This document shows, in pieces, positions 41,705 to 54,845 of a DNA stretch of 64,000 bases; position 1 is the stretch's first letter, and the number at the start of each line of letters is the position of its first letter. The translations under genes and the position numbers were made by a program. Origin of the DNA: Chalciporus piperatus (Eukaryota; Basidiomycota; Agaricomycetes; Boletales; Boletaceae). The notes under the pieces were generated by a model. The model saw only the letters and a list, made by a program, of their open reading frames with translations. It was not told the origin of the DNA and did not search any database. The stretch covers positions 1 through 64,000 of the forward strand of contig JBBPTG010000012.1 of the NCBI GenBank assembly GCA_038093975.1, read 5' to 3'.

Positions 41705-44700
41705 ATGTCCACCACTCCGGGCCCGAAAATGAGAATGTCAGGAATACCTACACCAGGCAAAGCAAGTGGCATACCAACTCCAGGACGATTTCGCTCTGCA
41801 TCCAACGTCACCGTCCATGCCGGCCTTGACCCAGATACTGAGTACGCATCCCGTGCATTCGCAGAAGCCATCAGGGCCAACGATCCTGCACAACATCGCG
41901 CGAGTCTTACACACGCTACTTCATCCTCTTCGTCGTCTCCCAAGTCTGCCTTCTCTTCACTACAATCCGGAAGGCGGTCTGTCGGTGGTCGGCCGTCTTC
42001 TGTCGCATCTTCAGCCCCTCCGCGAGCAAAAACCCCAACCGCACGCCCTCAAAGTCGCCAATCAGACGCTTTTACTCGCAGTGTCAGTCGTGCTAGCAGA
42101 TCGTTCGAGCTGGGGGACAATGTCAGGATAGAGTCTCTGGGTTATGAGGGTACCCTGAGGTATGTCGGCGAGATAGAGGGTAAGCCAGGGCTCTGGGCAG
42201 GAGTTGAGCTTGGCGGAGGATTTTCAGGCAAAGGCAAGAATGACGGGTCTGTCGGTGGGTGAGTCTTATGAATCTCCGCACAAACACCCTGCAGCCCACG
42301 GGACTGGATTGAGCATCGTCTCCCAGTGGGCCTGTAGCATCTTCAACGTTCTCTTCGCTAACACAACGTGCGTAGGAAAAGATATTTTACGTGCCCTACG
42401 AATTGCGGCGTTTTTGTGGCGGCACCGAAACTCTCTGCCCCAACAGTAGGCCTAAGCCATCGTCCGCCATCGGTTGCGTCGTCTCGGAGTGGTTGTATAA
42501 CCCCGTCTTTCTCCGGAAGAGTCACGCCTTCGGTCTCGGTGTCTATCAGCAGCGGGCGTATCACCCCTTCCACGTCGCTCGGACGAGTCACGCCTCATCA
42601 TGATAGCAAGATAAATCCTCTTGGGGCATCTGGTCGCGTTACACCTGGTACTACGCCGGGTTCTCGGAAACCCAAGCCTATCCCCGCCCTTGGGAAGGCT
42701 CAATCACAATCCCCATCCCATGGGTTGGAGGGCCAGATTACTTCCGGTTCCCGAGCTTCCAAATACATTGGCTTAACGGCCAAGCAGCTCAATTCCCTCT
42801 CCGGACAGACGGAATATTCCCTCAGAGCACCATCTTCTCCTTCTCGCTCGTCTTTCAATATCGACGGCCCGCGCACTTCCGATTCTCCTTTTACGACTCC
42901 CAAAGCGAATTCAGTGAAATCTCCCAACTTCGTGAATGGTTCTACTATGCCCGGTGTCAAGTCTAGGGCTTCTCTAGCCACACCCAGACCTAGGATACCG
43001 AGCGCCGTCGCTATGCCGCCTCCTGCTTCTCCTGCACGATCGACATCCTTAGGTTCTACTTACTCTCTCAATGACGACCCCACTTACGACGATCATGTCC
43101 AAGGAAGTCGTCCGCCCTCTTCTTTGGATCTAACCGCGTCCAGTCAAACCTTACAAGACAAGATCAACCAATTACTAGGCAACTCATCCGTTTCCGACAC
43201 CAACGACCTTCACTCTGCCTCACCAACTCCCCAGTCTCATCCCACTCTAAACGATGACGCCATTCAGACTTACGAGTCTCAAATATCCTCCTTGAATACG
43301 CGCTTGGAATCTCTTCGACAGGAAAACACATCGCTACAAGAGTCGCTCTCATCCCTTCGTTTAGAAAGTGAACAACGCCAAGCTATGGAGAAGGCTCGAG
43401 ACGCTGCTCTCGCCAGCGTGGCAGAGTTCGAGAAGGAGTTGCGCGGCTTGGAGAGGAAATTATGTGAAAAGGATTCAAAGGTGGAGTCGCTCGAGCGCTC
43501 GAACGCGCAGGTCGTTGCCGAACTCGAACGTACCAAAGCTGACCACGAGGGTCGGCTGAATGATCTACAAGCGAAACTAGATAGCAGCGAGGCCTTGGTC
43601 AGGAGTCTCAAGGAAGCCATCGAGGCTAAGGAAGGCGCAGAGCATGAAAGCAACACCCTGTTGAAGGCCAAAAACGCGGAGATCAGCCTTATCGAGGCAC
43701 GACTCGAAAAGGTGACCGGAGAGCTTGATATGGAGCGGAGAGAGTTGGGATCTCAGATCGATGAACTCCGTCAAGCAGGGCAGGTGAGAATTCTCGAGTT
43801 CGTCTCGACCGTGCGTTGACTTCAAGCTTGTTAGGAAACTATTGCTCTTTACGAGGAACGCCTCAGTGCTGCTGATTCGAGACGTTATGAGATGGAGGAT
43901 AAAATCATTACACTCGAGGAGCAAGCGAAGAAAGCGGCCGTTCCGTCTTCCCCTGGATTAGCAGCCCAAGGCGCTGCTTCCGCTCTTGAAATCGACAACG
44001 AAACTCTCCGCGAACAAGTTCAACATCTTCAAAGGAAACTTTCCACGATGGAAGATACGCTTGAGGATGCACAAGCAACAGCAGAGAGGGAGGAAGTTGC
44101 CGTGAGAGAAAGGATCAAGCGGTTCAAAGAGAAAGAGGAATCCATGCGATGCGAGTTGACGGAGGGTCGCAAGGCGGTAGAGCAGGTCGCGAAGGCGGAA
44201 GCAGCTGCGAAGAGTCGTATCGAGGAGGTCGAAGAAGCCTTGCGAGAGAGCACTCTGGCGCTCGAGAACGCCAGAGCAGAGATCGAGGTTCTCCGCTCCG
44301 ATGCAGCGGTAAGTCTATGGTGCTTGCTCTCGCCTCACTACTGAAGGCGCTTATAGACGGCGGATCTGGGCGCGAATGATGTCACCTTGAAAGCCACTGA
44401 CGTTTCTCGTCAAGCCGGCCTGGAACGTGCTCGGTTCATGGATGAGATTCGAGACTTGAGGGATGAAATAGATCACTTGAGGACAATCCCTCCACCAGAC
44501 TCGAAGACGACGAGCGACGAGGTCAGTGCAACCCCGTTCAATTGATTCTGACTCAACCCCACTCCAGGCTACCCATTGGCGATCAAAACTCGAGCACGAA
44601 CAAGCCGAAACGCAATCATTACGCGCGACTCTCGAGGAACGAACCGCAGAATTGGAGAGTATCCGGAAGAAGCTGAACCGCGAAATGCCAATGAATGGTC

Positions 44701-45704
44701 TTTCTGAACTCCCGAAAACACCAACGAAACAAGAGTCAGACGAGAACAAAGGACTCAAGTATGACATTTGAACTCGTGTTACACACCTGCTGACGCGATC
44801 ATTGACAGACACCTCGTTCAAGAACTGCAGAAGGAGACTTTGACTGTTGCACAACGCAACAAGTTGTTGGAAGCTGAAAACAGGCTGCTGATTTCCGAAA
44901 CGGATCAATTGCGACAGGCAGGTTCCTATTGAATATTGCCTTCAGTCCTCTAACAGATCCATAGGAACTAAAGATCCTTGAAGAGAGTGTCGAACAAAGC
45001 CTCATGAAACAAGAGGCTGCCCTTGATGCGGATGCTGGTGCTCAATCTTCCACATCTTCCACGCTCTCCCCAGATCAGCAGGGGGAACTCGAGCAACTCA
45101 GGAAGCGGCTTGCGGAAGCAGAGTTGAAGACGGCTCGCGTGACGCATGATGTAAGTATGGCAGTGACATCATTTTCTTTTCTTACCTGAGAATTGTCTAG
45201 CTCAATAAAGAGATCAGTGAACTCGAGACGCTTATTGAGTCAAAGGTAGTTTCATTCAACTTTGTGTTCAGGTCTTCGCTGACAATATTCACCGTAGATC
45301 TATCGCGAAGTGCGTTTGACCTATAAGAGGTGTGGACCCGATGCTGATCTTCGCCGTAGGACGAACTTGAGCAGGAATTGGAACGACTTAAGGAGAAGCT
45401 TGTGCGACAGAAGTCGTCGAAGAGTAGTATGGATGCGGTCGACGCGGGCCAGCGTCGGGCATCAAGCGCATCTACTGTGGTGAGCAGCGACGATGACCGA
45501 CGGTCCACACACCAGGAAGACGTTTGCGAGATTTGCGAGCGTCCTGGACATGATATCTTCACGTGTGATCTCCTCAAGGACGACGCACCCGTGTCGCTGT
45601 CGCGAGGTATACCCAGGTCGGATGCCTCGGGGCTATATTGCGTCGATTGCGAAGGCTACGGACATGTGGCCGCTGACTGCCCTCACTCGCTGGACGTTTT
45701 CTAG
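41705..45704 (+). CDS. CLIP-170 homologue (CAP-Gly microtubule plus-end protein)
   Basis: Exons 41705-42258, 42376-43783, 43835-44308, 44357-44521, 44568-44758, 44809-44917, 44965-45150, 45201-45245, 45298-45309 and 45360-45704 sum to 3,489 nt (1,162 aa). A Ser/Pro-rich head (SGIPTPGKASGIPTPGRF) precedes one CAP-Gly domain (GTLRYVGEIEGKPGLWAGVEL, GKGKNDGS, then GKRYFTCP). A further Ser-rich stretch leads to a roughly 650-residue coiled coil. The C terminus has two zinc knuckles, CEICERPGHDIFTC and CVDCEGYGHVAADC. It tracks growing microtubule ends with dynein/EB1 partners, like S. pombe Tip1. Intron 6 uses GC-AG borders, and one exon is only 12 nt. Confidence 0.95.
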
Positions 45705-45912
45705 TGGATGCATCTTGGTTCACTCATGAAACCTCGTTATGTGTTGACATGATGGATGTAGTATAATTAGCGTATAATTTTCGAGGCTACATATACCCAA
45801 GGATAGTCCAATGGATGGGGATGACAGTGGACGCTTCGGATACTCTAATTTAGGTTCTCACGCACTTGAGCAAAATTTTGAGCCGAGCGATAACGATCTC
45901 GCAACTGCAATC

Positions 45913-48869
45913 ATGTCCCGTTTCTTCAGACAAGCTGGAGACTCTGACTCCGATACAGAGGAATCCGACGAGGAACTCCTCACCAGCGGCGACGAAGATG
46001 CACCAAAGCCAGCAGCCAAACCAACAAAACCAACCGGCATGTCTCGATTCCTTCGCACTGGTGGTAGCGACTCCAGTAGCTCCGAATCAGAATCAGAATC
46101 CGAGGACGAGGACGAGGACAGCGACGATGACGCTGACAAGGCGACCGAGAAGAAGAAAGGTCGATTTTTGCGGAGCGCTTCTGAGGATGAGGGGAGCGAA
46201 GATGAAGACGTGAAACGTGTTGTCAAGAGTTCCAAGGACAAACGCGTCGAGGAGATCGAGGCAACCGGAAAATCGATGGATAACGCTCTCAAAATCAACG
46301 ACTGGGTGGCGATTTCTACAGGTTTGTTCCGTACTTTGCCTCGATGCCTGAAGGCTAATCTCGATATCAAGAGTTCGACAAGCTACTGCGTCTTGTTCAG
46401 CGCCAGACCAATGCTGCAGAGCCCATTCCTCCCTTCTTCCTCAAGACCGTAACTAGTCTGGAAGATTCTTTGAATAGTGCTTTGGCGAAGGAGAAAGAGG
46501 CCAAGAAAAAGATGAACGCAGTCAACGCTCGTGCTTTGAACTCTATGAAGCAGAAGGTCAAGAAGACAGCCAAGGAGTACGAGAAGGAAATGAGTCAATA
46601 TCAAGCTGTAAGTGTGCGCGCCGACTTTCAGGTTCTGCTCTCAACTTTGACAGGATCCCGAGGCTTTTGAGCGCGAATTCTCCCAGCATAGCCAACCTAC
46701 CGAAGCCGCCGCGAAGCCAAAGAAACCGAAAAAGGTCGTGGATAGCGGTAGCGAAGAAGAACCGGTCGATGATAGTTTCACAACTGTCGGAAAAGGCGGA
46801 AAAGCCATGCAGTTCACCACGGAGGCTATTTTCAAGACCCTCAAGATCGTACACGAGGCCAGAGGTAAAAAGGTGTGTGTCAACTCGCCGCCGTTGCCCT
46901 TGGGTTAGAGCTCATCGATTTTAGAACACCGATCGAGCAGAACAGATGCGCATACTAGAGAAACTCCTTGAGGTCGCGGTCACCCCATACCAAAGCATTC
47001 GAGTCTTGTTGGCTCTGGTTTCTTCCCGGTTTGATTACAACTCCTCGACTGCTTCTTACATGCCCATAGACCTATGGTTGGCGGCTGAGCGCGAAGTCGA
47101 CAAGCTCATTTCGATCGTCGCGAAGGATTCTGCTTATGCGGTGCAGGAAATCACAGAAGATTACGATGAACTCCTTGAACGCTCCCCTGCCACGGAGCCT
47201 GACGGTATCGTTCGTATCAGAGGCAGCATTATCAGCTTCATAGATCGACTCGACGACGAGTTCACCAAGAGTTTGCAAAACATTGATCCCCACGGCACGG
47301 AATACGTTGATCGTCTCAAAGACGAAAAAGTCCTTTATCGGACGATATGCCGTGCGCAAGCGTTCTACGAGAATTCGCAGCAGCAAGAGCCGCTTGCACG
47401 AGTTATCATGCGACGTCTAGAGCACATTTATTCGAAGGTGTGATGCGAAGGCCTTACTCACATCCTTGCGTTGTACTTATATTCTCCTCAAGCCAGACGC
47501 GGTTGTTAGCGCTCTCGAATCCACCTTGGCTTCATCGGAAGCCTCGCCGAGTGTCACCCTCGCCTCTTCCTCCACCACATTGAGCCTAATTCATGCTCTC
47601 TGCGTCCACCTGTACAAGGCGGACAACTCATTGCTGCGGACCCGGGCTATCCTCAGTCATATCTACCACCATGCCCTCCACAATGATTTCTACACCGCTC
47701 GGGACATGTTGTTGATGTCTCATCTTCAAGAGTCGATTCACTCTGCTGACGTCACCACCCAAATACTGTACAACCGCACTGTTGTCCAGCTTGGCCTGTG
47801 CGCCTTCCGCTGTGGTTTGATCAAGGAATCACAGGCGATGCTTCATGATATCTTTGCAACCCAGCGTGTGAAGGAACTCCTTGCCCAGGGCGTCCACCAG
47901 CAACGATTCCAAGCACAGCTCACTCCTGAACAAGAACGAGCTGAACGAGCGAGGCAGCTCCCCTTCCACGTGCATATCAACACGGAACTCCTGGAGGCTG
48001 CGTTCTTGGTCTCAAGCATGTTGGTAGAAATTCCTCTGCTCGCCTCAATCGACTCAGAGGAACAGAAGAGAAAGGTCATTTCGAAACCGTTCCGTCGTCT
48101 CCTAGATTTCGCAGACCGCCAAGTGTTCACCGGTCCACCCGAGACGACCCGAGACCACATCATGCAAGCGAGCAAGGCTTTGCAGGACGGCGAATGGGAG
48201 AAGTGTCGGGACCTCATCCAGAGTATAAAGATATGGAGCCTTATGCCGGAAGTTGCTTCAGTGAAAGAGATGTTGGCAAAGTGAGTCCTTAGTTGTCGAT
48301 TCGTCCGTACATTCTCAGACAACTCGTGAAGACGCATCCAAGAGCAGGGTCTTCGGACGTACCTGTTCACATATGCTCCTTTCTACTCGACCCTTTCGCT
48401 TTCTCTTCTTTCGCGGACCTTCTCGTTGCCTCTCAGGACGGTGACCTCGATGATATCAAAAATGATCTGGAATGAAGAGCTTTCCGCTTCCTTGGATCAA
48501 TCCACCGGTGTCGTCGTGTTCCACCGTATCGAACTCTCTCGCCCACAACAGCTTTCACAAGTAATTGCAGATAAGGTTAGCAACATGGTCGAACAAAACG
48601 AAAAGGCCTTGGACATAAAGCTCGGAAGCGCGCTTGGATGGGGTGATAGGGGAGACACGAAAGGCGAGAAACGAGGCGAACAGACCCAGGAACGCCGTGG
48701 TAGAGGGGATCGAACAAGGGGGGGTCTACGCGGTAAGATTCGACCTTGCGTTGTGGTTGACTGCATACTGATGAGATACGCCGAAGGTGGCACCCGTGGC
48801 AGAGGTTCTCGGTTTGCACAAGGCCTTGGAAACCAGATGTCGGGCCATTCATCACAACGAGCACGGTAA
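45913..48869 (+). CDS. NIP1: Translation initiation factor eIF3 subunit c
   Basis: Exons 45913-46321, 46372-46607, 46654-46872, 46925-47437, 47493-48280, 48332-48732 and 48787-48869 sum to 2,649 nt (882 aa). It starts [19 protein letters not shown], a typical eIF3c opening with a second copy ([14 protein letters not shown]), then acidic repeats. [25 protein letters not shown] and the PCI/winged-helix end ([30 protein letters not shown]) are clear across splice sites. The tail is Arg/Gly-rich. eIF3c is a core scaffold binding eIF1 and eIF5 on the 40S subunit. The final 54-nt intron is a multiple of three with no stop, so retention would add 18 residues. Confidence 0.96.
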
Positions 48870-48930
48870 TTTGATGCTAGTGCTAGTGTTGTTCCATGAT
48901 GTATTGCTTCTACGAGAAAATGCTTGTACC

Positions 48931-50619
48931 CTATTCATCTGTTTCCTCGTCCTCTTCTCCGTCCGAGTCTTCGTTGTGCTCCTCCTGTTCCTCGTTCTCC
49001 GTCCCCCAATCAGAGACGTCGAGCTTCTCGTTGCGATAGCTTTCTAAAATAGCATAGTCAGTAAGGCGAAGGACATGGGATTCTTTGCGCCTCACCGTTC
49101 TCCTTCACCTCGTACCCGCCCTGTGTAACGCATCGTATTAGTTCGGCCTTGTTCCCGACCGTTGTATTTTTGCCGAGAATAGACCCTTCGAGCTTTGCCC
49201 TGTGTAACGTAGTTGAGCTGCTTGAATCGAACAGTATTTACCGTATTCACCCATCTGAGATGACGCAATGGTCAAGCAGCACGCAACCGACGATCTTCAC
49301 CATCTTCCCAATTACACAGTGTTTCCCAATGACAGATTTCTTGATCGTCGTCTTCTCGTCAACTTTCGTGAAATCCCCGATCGTCGAATCAGAAGAAATA
49401 GATGCCTTTGGGTCGATAAGCGCTCGTTTTTGCGGGTCAGAAGGTAACGTATAAGGTGTCTCGTTGAGAAACTGGGTAAATTGTCAGTGAGTCGTATAGC
49501 AGCAGACAGCCACTCCAAGATGAAACCTACATGTCGATTCGCTTCCAAATAAACGGGCAAGTTGTTCGCCCGGACACAATAGCCATCGTCTGCTCGGTGG
49601 ATAACCACGCCGACTCTAAGACCCCTGGTCTCCGGACGAACGTCATCCAAGCCTGTGAGAGAAGCTTGTAGAGGCGGCGCGCGTCCATATTTCGTACGCT
49701 TCGTGCTTTGGTAGTGAACCTTGCACAACCAAGGAAAGAAATCTTCCCTCAAGGAGTCCAATTCCATCTTGCGTTGCAGAATCTCCAAGACTTCGCGTTT
49801 GCAAACATAGATGTGAGAGTCCTGAAGTTTTGAGGAAAGCTTTGCCCTGGGGTATCGCGAGAGTAAGTTCATCCTCAACTCAAGCTCTTCTGTGTTTCTA
49901 TCAGCACTCTCGAACGTGTCAATGTATAACAGAGTTCCTGTCGAGTCGTCCCAAACGACCGGGGAAGACTGGGGATCTGAGCCCCACTCATCAGGGACAG
50001 AGGATTTTTCAGACTTTGGTGCTTCGATCCAACAAGCCGTGACGATCGCGCCATCCGAGGAAGCTTCGATACGGAACTTGTCGAGGAGTTTTGAAAGAGG
50101 AAGGGAGGGGGGAGTGATGATGTCACACGGAAGCAAGACAAAATCTTCCTGGATGCGGCTAGAGAAGTGTCTGAGAATGGCGCATGTCCCAATGCTGAGT
50201 TCCTGAGATTCATCGAATGTTTGGATATCGACGTGTAAAGATGTAGAGGACGCGGGAGATTCGGAGTGAATATAATGTGAGATGGAAGGACGATGCGAGG
50301 AAGGACATATGAGCAAGACGTCTGGTTGATGTATCCGTATGAGATGCATCAATACTGTCGGTTCACTCCGTACCTTTGATCCCGGATTGTTCTATCCAGG
50401 AGAGGATGTAGTCGATCATGGGTTTGTTCGAGATGGGAAGGAGTGCCTTTGGACAAGGCTCACCACCGACGTCACCTGTCAAGGGAACAAGCCTGTGGGG
50501 ATTCAGGTTTGAGGAAGATGCCTGAGCGTCACTAGAACTCACTCGTTCCCGAAGCCAGCAAGGACTACTGCGAGGAATTCTCGGGTAACAGCCTGCACGG
50601 GACCGATAGTGAAGTCCAT
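48931..50619 (-). CDS. GCD1: eIF2B gamma subunit
   Basis: Exons 50543-50619, 50374-50492, 49531-50321, 49251-49471, 49096-49199 and 48931-49043 sum to 1,425 nt (474 aa). The nucleotidyltransferase-like N terminus shows AVVLAGFGNELVPLTGD, GEPCPKALLPISNKPMIDYIL and FVLLPCDII. The left-handed beta-helix (hexapeptide-like) region follows: KASISSDSTIGDFTKVDEKTTIKKSVIGKHCVIGKMVKIVGCVL. The tail is acidic. It is a subunit of the guanine nucleotide exchange factor that recycles eIF2 and is the target of the integrated stress response. It converges with the eIF3c gene, 61 bp between stops. Confidence 0.94.
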
Positions 50620-51130
50620 CGCTGTGACCTGACGATGCGGTTATTGGGGCAGCAATGGGTCGGACAATCAGGCTGATGGTATAGGAAAACGGACTTGGTT
50701 AAACGGAGTCTAGTTAAACATGGTTTAGACTACTGTCCTGCCATGGCTCGAGTCAGTGAGATAAGATCTTACGAGAGGGGTCGATTACCCCTTATGTAAA
50801 ATGACCTCCCTCCGTTATTATCGGAGTTACGAGGGTTCCGAAGCAACGAACTATAGTGACGATTGGCTGGTAGCAGTACGACGAGTGGAACTCTGAGGCG
50901 CGTAAGGGAGTGGTCTGTGTTCAGCCGCTGTTCACTTCCAGAGTCCCAAAAAGACCGTTGATACAAGTCGGCTAGGTAGCTTTACTGAAACTCGAATAAG
51001 GCTACTGTTCCCCCTTCGGACTTCCACCAGAAAGGAACTGGAAATGGGATTCGGTCCTTTCGGAACTCGACGACCTGAGTGTTCCGTGAACATTGGAGCT
51101 TCAGCAATGCTTTCAAAAACATACAAAGAG
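50620..51130. other. Intergenic, about 510 bp
   Basis: 5' flank of GCD1 and 3' flank of the bL34 gene. Two antisense-looking short frames (50769-50966, 50932-51126) show no family features. No RNA gene was recognised. Confidence 0.5.
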
Positions 51131-51424
51131 TCAATGGCTGAGGAACATCCTGCCCCTTTGTAGACGGCGACGGAGCACTCTACGGCCGCCTACAGTCCCT
51201 TTCCTAGCGAGAAACCCATGTTTTCTCTTCCTGACCCGTTGTGAGGGTTGGTACTCCGTACCGCGAGACTTGAAACGAACACCGGGCATCCCGACGAGCA
51301 GAGACGGTAGTGTTGGTAGTGTCCACCGGAGCGGACTTGATATCCTCGAAGAGAGGGAGGGGGTAAGTAAGGTGGGTCGGACCACCCGAGTTGCTCTGAT
51401 GAACGAGGAAAATAGATTCAGCAT
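51131..51424 (-). CDS. MRPL34: Mitochondrial ribosomal protein bL34
   Basis: A single exon of 294 nt (97 aa) from ATG 51424. A Ser/Arg/Leu-rich mitochondrial presequence of about 50 residues precedes the compact L34 core: [34 protein letters not shown]. bL34 binds 23S-type rRNA in the mitochondrial large subunit. The length is normal for fungal mitochondrial L34. The open frame continues upstream without an ATG. It is divergent from the kinase gene, 215 bp between starts. Confidence 0.93.
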   Translation of the reverse strand: MLNLFSSFIRATRVVRPTLLTPSLSSRISSPLRWTLPTLPSLLVGMPGVRFKSRGTEYQPSQRVRKRKHGFLARKGTVGGRRVLRRRLQRGRMFLSH

Positions 51425-51639
51425 GTCGAGTGCACGGTGGAATGGCCGACTCGTGGAGGTGAACAGGGTACTAGTTTTCTGTCTTCCCACGTTACACTGT
51501 ATTAGCAGGTGGACTCGAAGTGGACTACTACTTGGTACAAACTGGCGTAACACAAACAACCACCTTGCGACTTGCTTGCGACAAGTTACAACCGTGTTGG
51601 TTCGTCGTCGGCATCGTCTTTCACTGGGACCCAGTGAGC

Positions 51640-53947
51640 ATGGCCGCGACGCAGCCTTCTGTGCACCAGCTCTTCCGACGTCTTGAAACCGTCGGCAAGG
51701 GTGCTTATGGCTCCGTTCACAAAGGCGTCCATCTACCAACAGGGAACATCGTCGCTCTCAAAATCATCAACCTTGATACAGCAGATGATGATGTCGAGGC
51801 AATCCAGCGCGAAGTTGCGCTTCTCACCCAGCTCCGCGATGCACCGAACGTCACCAAATACTACGGTTGTTACTTAGATGGTCCCCGTGTCTGGATCGCC
51901 ATGGAATTCGCCCAGGGGGGTAGCGTTCGCACTCTTATGCAAACATCCAAGGATGGAGTCCTCGACGAACGCTTCATTGTCATCATCACTAGGGAGGTTC
52001 TCGTTGGTTTGAGTTACCTCCACAGATCCGCGATCATCCACCGTGATATCAAGGCCGCTAACATCCTCGTCACCGCTACCGGCAAGGTCATGATCTGCGA
52101 TTTCGGTGTCTCTGCATTATCTGCCACGACTACGAGTAAACGAAATACACTCATGGGAACTCCAAATTGGATGGCACCAGAGGTGGCGCAACCAACGCCC
52201 GTGTACGACAGCAAAGCTGATATATGGAGCTTGGGCATCATGGTCTATGAGATGGCCAAAGGCGCTCCTCCACACTCAGACCTGAGAGACGCGTTCAAGG
52301 TCATGCAACTCATATCTAAAGTTCAACCCCCACGACTAGCAGAGGGAGAAGGCAGCAAAGACATGAGGGACTTCATCGCTCATTGCCTTCGAGAATTACC
52401 CAGTGATGTGCGTAACTTGCTCTATAATAACCACACTTTGCTGATACCCCGCAGCGTCTCACTGCTGATGAGCTTGCCAAAACAAAATGGATCAAATCGA
52501 CGGCGAAAGTGAACGTGTCCGTGTTAAGAGAGCTCATCCTCAAATATGATGCCTGGATTCAAAGTGGGGGTGCCAGAGCCAGCCTCGTTGATCCACTTGA
52601 TTGGGAGAGCGAAGAAAAGAGAGAGTAAGCTTGTCATTCATCAGGGGAATAACCCGCTTACTTTCGGTAGCTTGCAAAACGAAGAGAACGACAACGAACT
52701 CTGGGAGTTTGATACTTTTAGACGTCGTTCACGCAGGTCTTTGTCCCATGAGGATGACGAAGTAGATCCTCCCAGCGTTTCGGACACTTCTTCCATGGCT
52801 GCGACAGTGCGTCCTATACCAAGCCGCTTACCGACCTCCTTGCGCGGCCTATTTGAAGACGATACCGTATCAAATGTAAATGACACTCTCCAAGCGTCTT
52901 TCCTTCCCCCACCACCCCCACCCCCACCATTACTACCCCCTCCTCCTCCTCCAGTGACGATTGCTCCAACTACTGCGCCTTCAGTTCAACCACTTTCCTC
53001 GTCGCCCAAGAGGGAGGCTCTTGGCATGAAGAGGAACAAGTTCCTCGAAGATGTGGACGATGCCCAGTTAGCCAGATACAACGAGTTCTCTTTCCCCTCT
53101 CACCAACCGCATCACTCATTCGATGTCGCGACTTCATCCTCACCCCCTACAAGCCCTTCTCCGTCACTCACGAGAACTCGATCAATAAACATGTTTGAGA
53201 TAGACTCCTCCACTCCACTCCAAAGTCCCCCTCCAGGACCTTCCATTACGAGCAAGCCCAGCCTTATCCGACAAGCTTCGGTCGCTGTCATGGAAAATAT
53301 CCCAACCTCACCCCTCATGCCCCCTGTTCGACCCTTTGCTATTCGAGACAGGAGCGGCAGCTCCTCTAGTAAAGGGAGCGATGGTTCCAACTCCACGAAA
53401 AGCTTGGCCCTCCCGGGATTGAAAGACGCCATCAAGGTATTGTTTATTGTCTCTTCTCTCCTCCACCTATCGTTAATTCCGCTAGGTCCCCGTTCTCACG
53501 TCTGAACATCAAATGGGAATGTCCGACTTGCTTCCGCCATCACCCACATCCGTCATTCCTAGCTTCCAACCTGGTATCCTTTCCCCTAGACCACTTGGTT
53601 CGCACCCTCTGGGCAGCCGTATAGATGCGAACGCATCGACGATATCGCTCCCTAGTACGCGAACTACCTCGCCACCGCCTCGACTGGAAAAGCTGGGCAA
53701 ATCCGGCTCTACCAAGATCTCTCATGCCACATCACTCTCATTGACAGCAGTACCTGTGGAGTCCACTCTTGGCCCGCCCATTCATCCACTCGACTTTGTG
53801 TCTCTCACGGAGTCCCAGGAAGCTACCAATTCTTATCTTGCTCGGACAGTGGACGATCTCACGAGATGGTTTTCCGTCATCGAAGTCGGGTTCGCCGACA
53901 TGTTGGAGCAGTCAGGTGGTGACGCAATAGCTGAGGAACAGGACTAG
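51640..53947 (+). CDS. KIC1: GCK/Ste20-family kinase, KIC1/NAK1 type
   Basis: Exons 51640-52407, 52455-52624, 52671-53436 and 53486-53947 sum to 2,166 nt (721 aa). The N-terminal kinase domain is complete: VGKGAYGSV glycine loop, VALKII lysine, [10 protein letters not shown] catalytic loop, DFGVSA metal loop and GTPNWMAPE activation segment. Just after it comes the conserved [20 protein letters not shown] typical of Kic1/Nak1 kinases. The rest is Ser/Pro-rich with a polyproline run (about 52904-52954), then a C-terminal helical segment. In yeasts this kinase sits in the RAM/MOR pathway upstream of the Cbk1/Orb6 NDR kinase, controlling polarity and cell separation. Confidence 0.9.
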
Positions 53948-54031
53948 TCATCTACAGGTATTTATGACCCTAAATCTCTGCTTGGAATTCTACGGACTTC
54001 GCATTGACACGTATCCGGATTTTTGTTGACC

Positions 54032-54845
54032 TCAGATATACTTGTGGGTGGTAAGGTATTCTGCAATAACCTTGACTGCCTGTGTTACATCACATTCATC
54101 CGTCTTGATATGAATTTCAGGATGTTCTGGGGCCTCGTATGGGGCAGATATTCCAGTGAAGTCTGGTGTTCGCGAATGAGACGTGTGTGCGGTCTCGAGG
54201 AAATCTGCTTACCTTTAATCTCTCCAGCACGTGCTTTCTTATACAAGCCCTTGGGGTCACGCTGTTCCACAACAGCGAGGGGAGCATCTACGAAGACCTC
54301 GACGAACGCCAGGTTACTCTTTTGGTGGAGTTCTCGGGCTATGTCACGATCCGCACGGTATGGTGATATGAAGGCAGTGACCGTAATACAACCTGCATCT
54401 GCGAATAACTTGGATACCTTCCGAAACGCTCGAATCGTCAGCCCAGGAAAAGTCAACGCTATAAACTAAACACTCTCGTACCTCTCCAATTCGTCTGATG
54501 TTCTCCACTCTTGACTTTTCGTCGAAGCCGAGGTCTTTGTTCAGGCCGAAGCGAATGTTGTCGCCATCAAGGCGGTAGCTGAATTTATGTTGGTGTAAAA
54601 GGTGTTGCTCAAGAGCACAGGCGATGGTGGACTGCAAAGACGATCAGTATATCCGACGAGTTGTGTGCGTTTGTGCTCACCTTTCCGCTCGCACTGAGGC
54701 CAGTGAACCAGATCGTGACCCCCTTTTGCTGGAGCAACTCGAATCGCTCAGTAGAAGTGACGGAACCTGGTGAATGATGTCAGTCGACTGATGATATCTA
54801 CCTGATTAGATATCTACCTGGATGAAAAGTAATGTTAGTAGCCAT
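54032..54845 (-). CDS. MET14: Adenylylsulfate (APS) kinase
   Basis: Exons 54818-54845, 54681-54766, 54482-54631, 54213-54417 and 54032-54162 sum to 600 nt (199 aa), the usual fungal length. The P-loop GLSASGKST is split by an intron between the Lys and Ser codons. [52 protein letters not shown] and [16 protein letters not shown] match the family throughout. The enzyme phosphorylates APS to PAPS in sulfate assimilation. The first exon is only 28 nt, and its donor sequence (CAGGTAGATATC) is repeated 16 nt into the intron; only the first copy keeps the frame. Confidence 0.96.

Noticed and set aside
42259..42375. Possible extra exon in the 117-nt first CLIP-170 intron
   Set aside because: Direct joining of 42258 to 42376 restores the CAP-Gly motif exactly; nothing is missing.
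50769..51126. Short minus-strand frames between GCD1 and MRPL34
   Set aside because: No family features or splice continuity with either neighbour.
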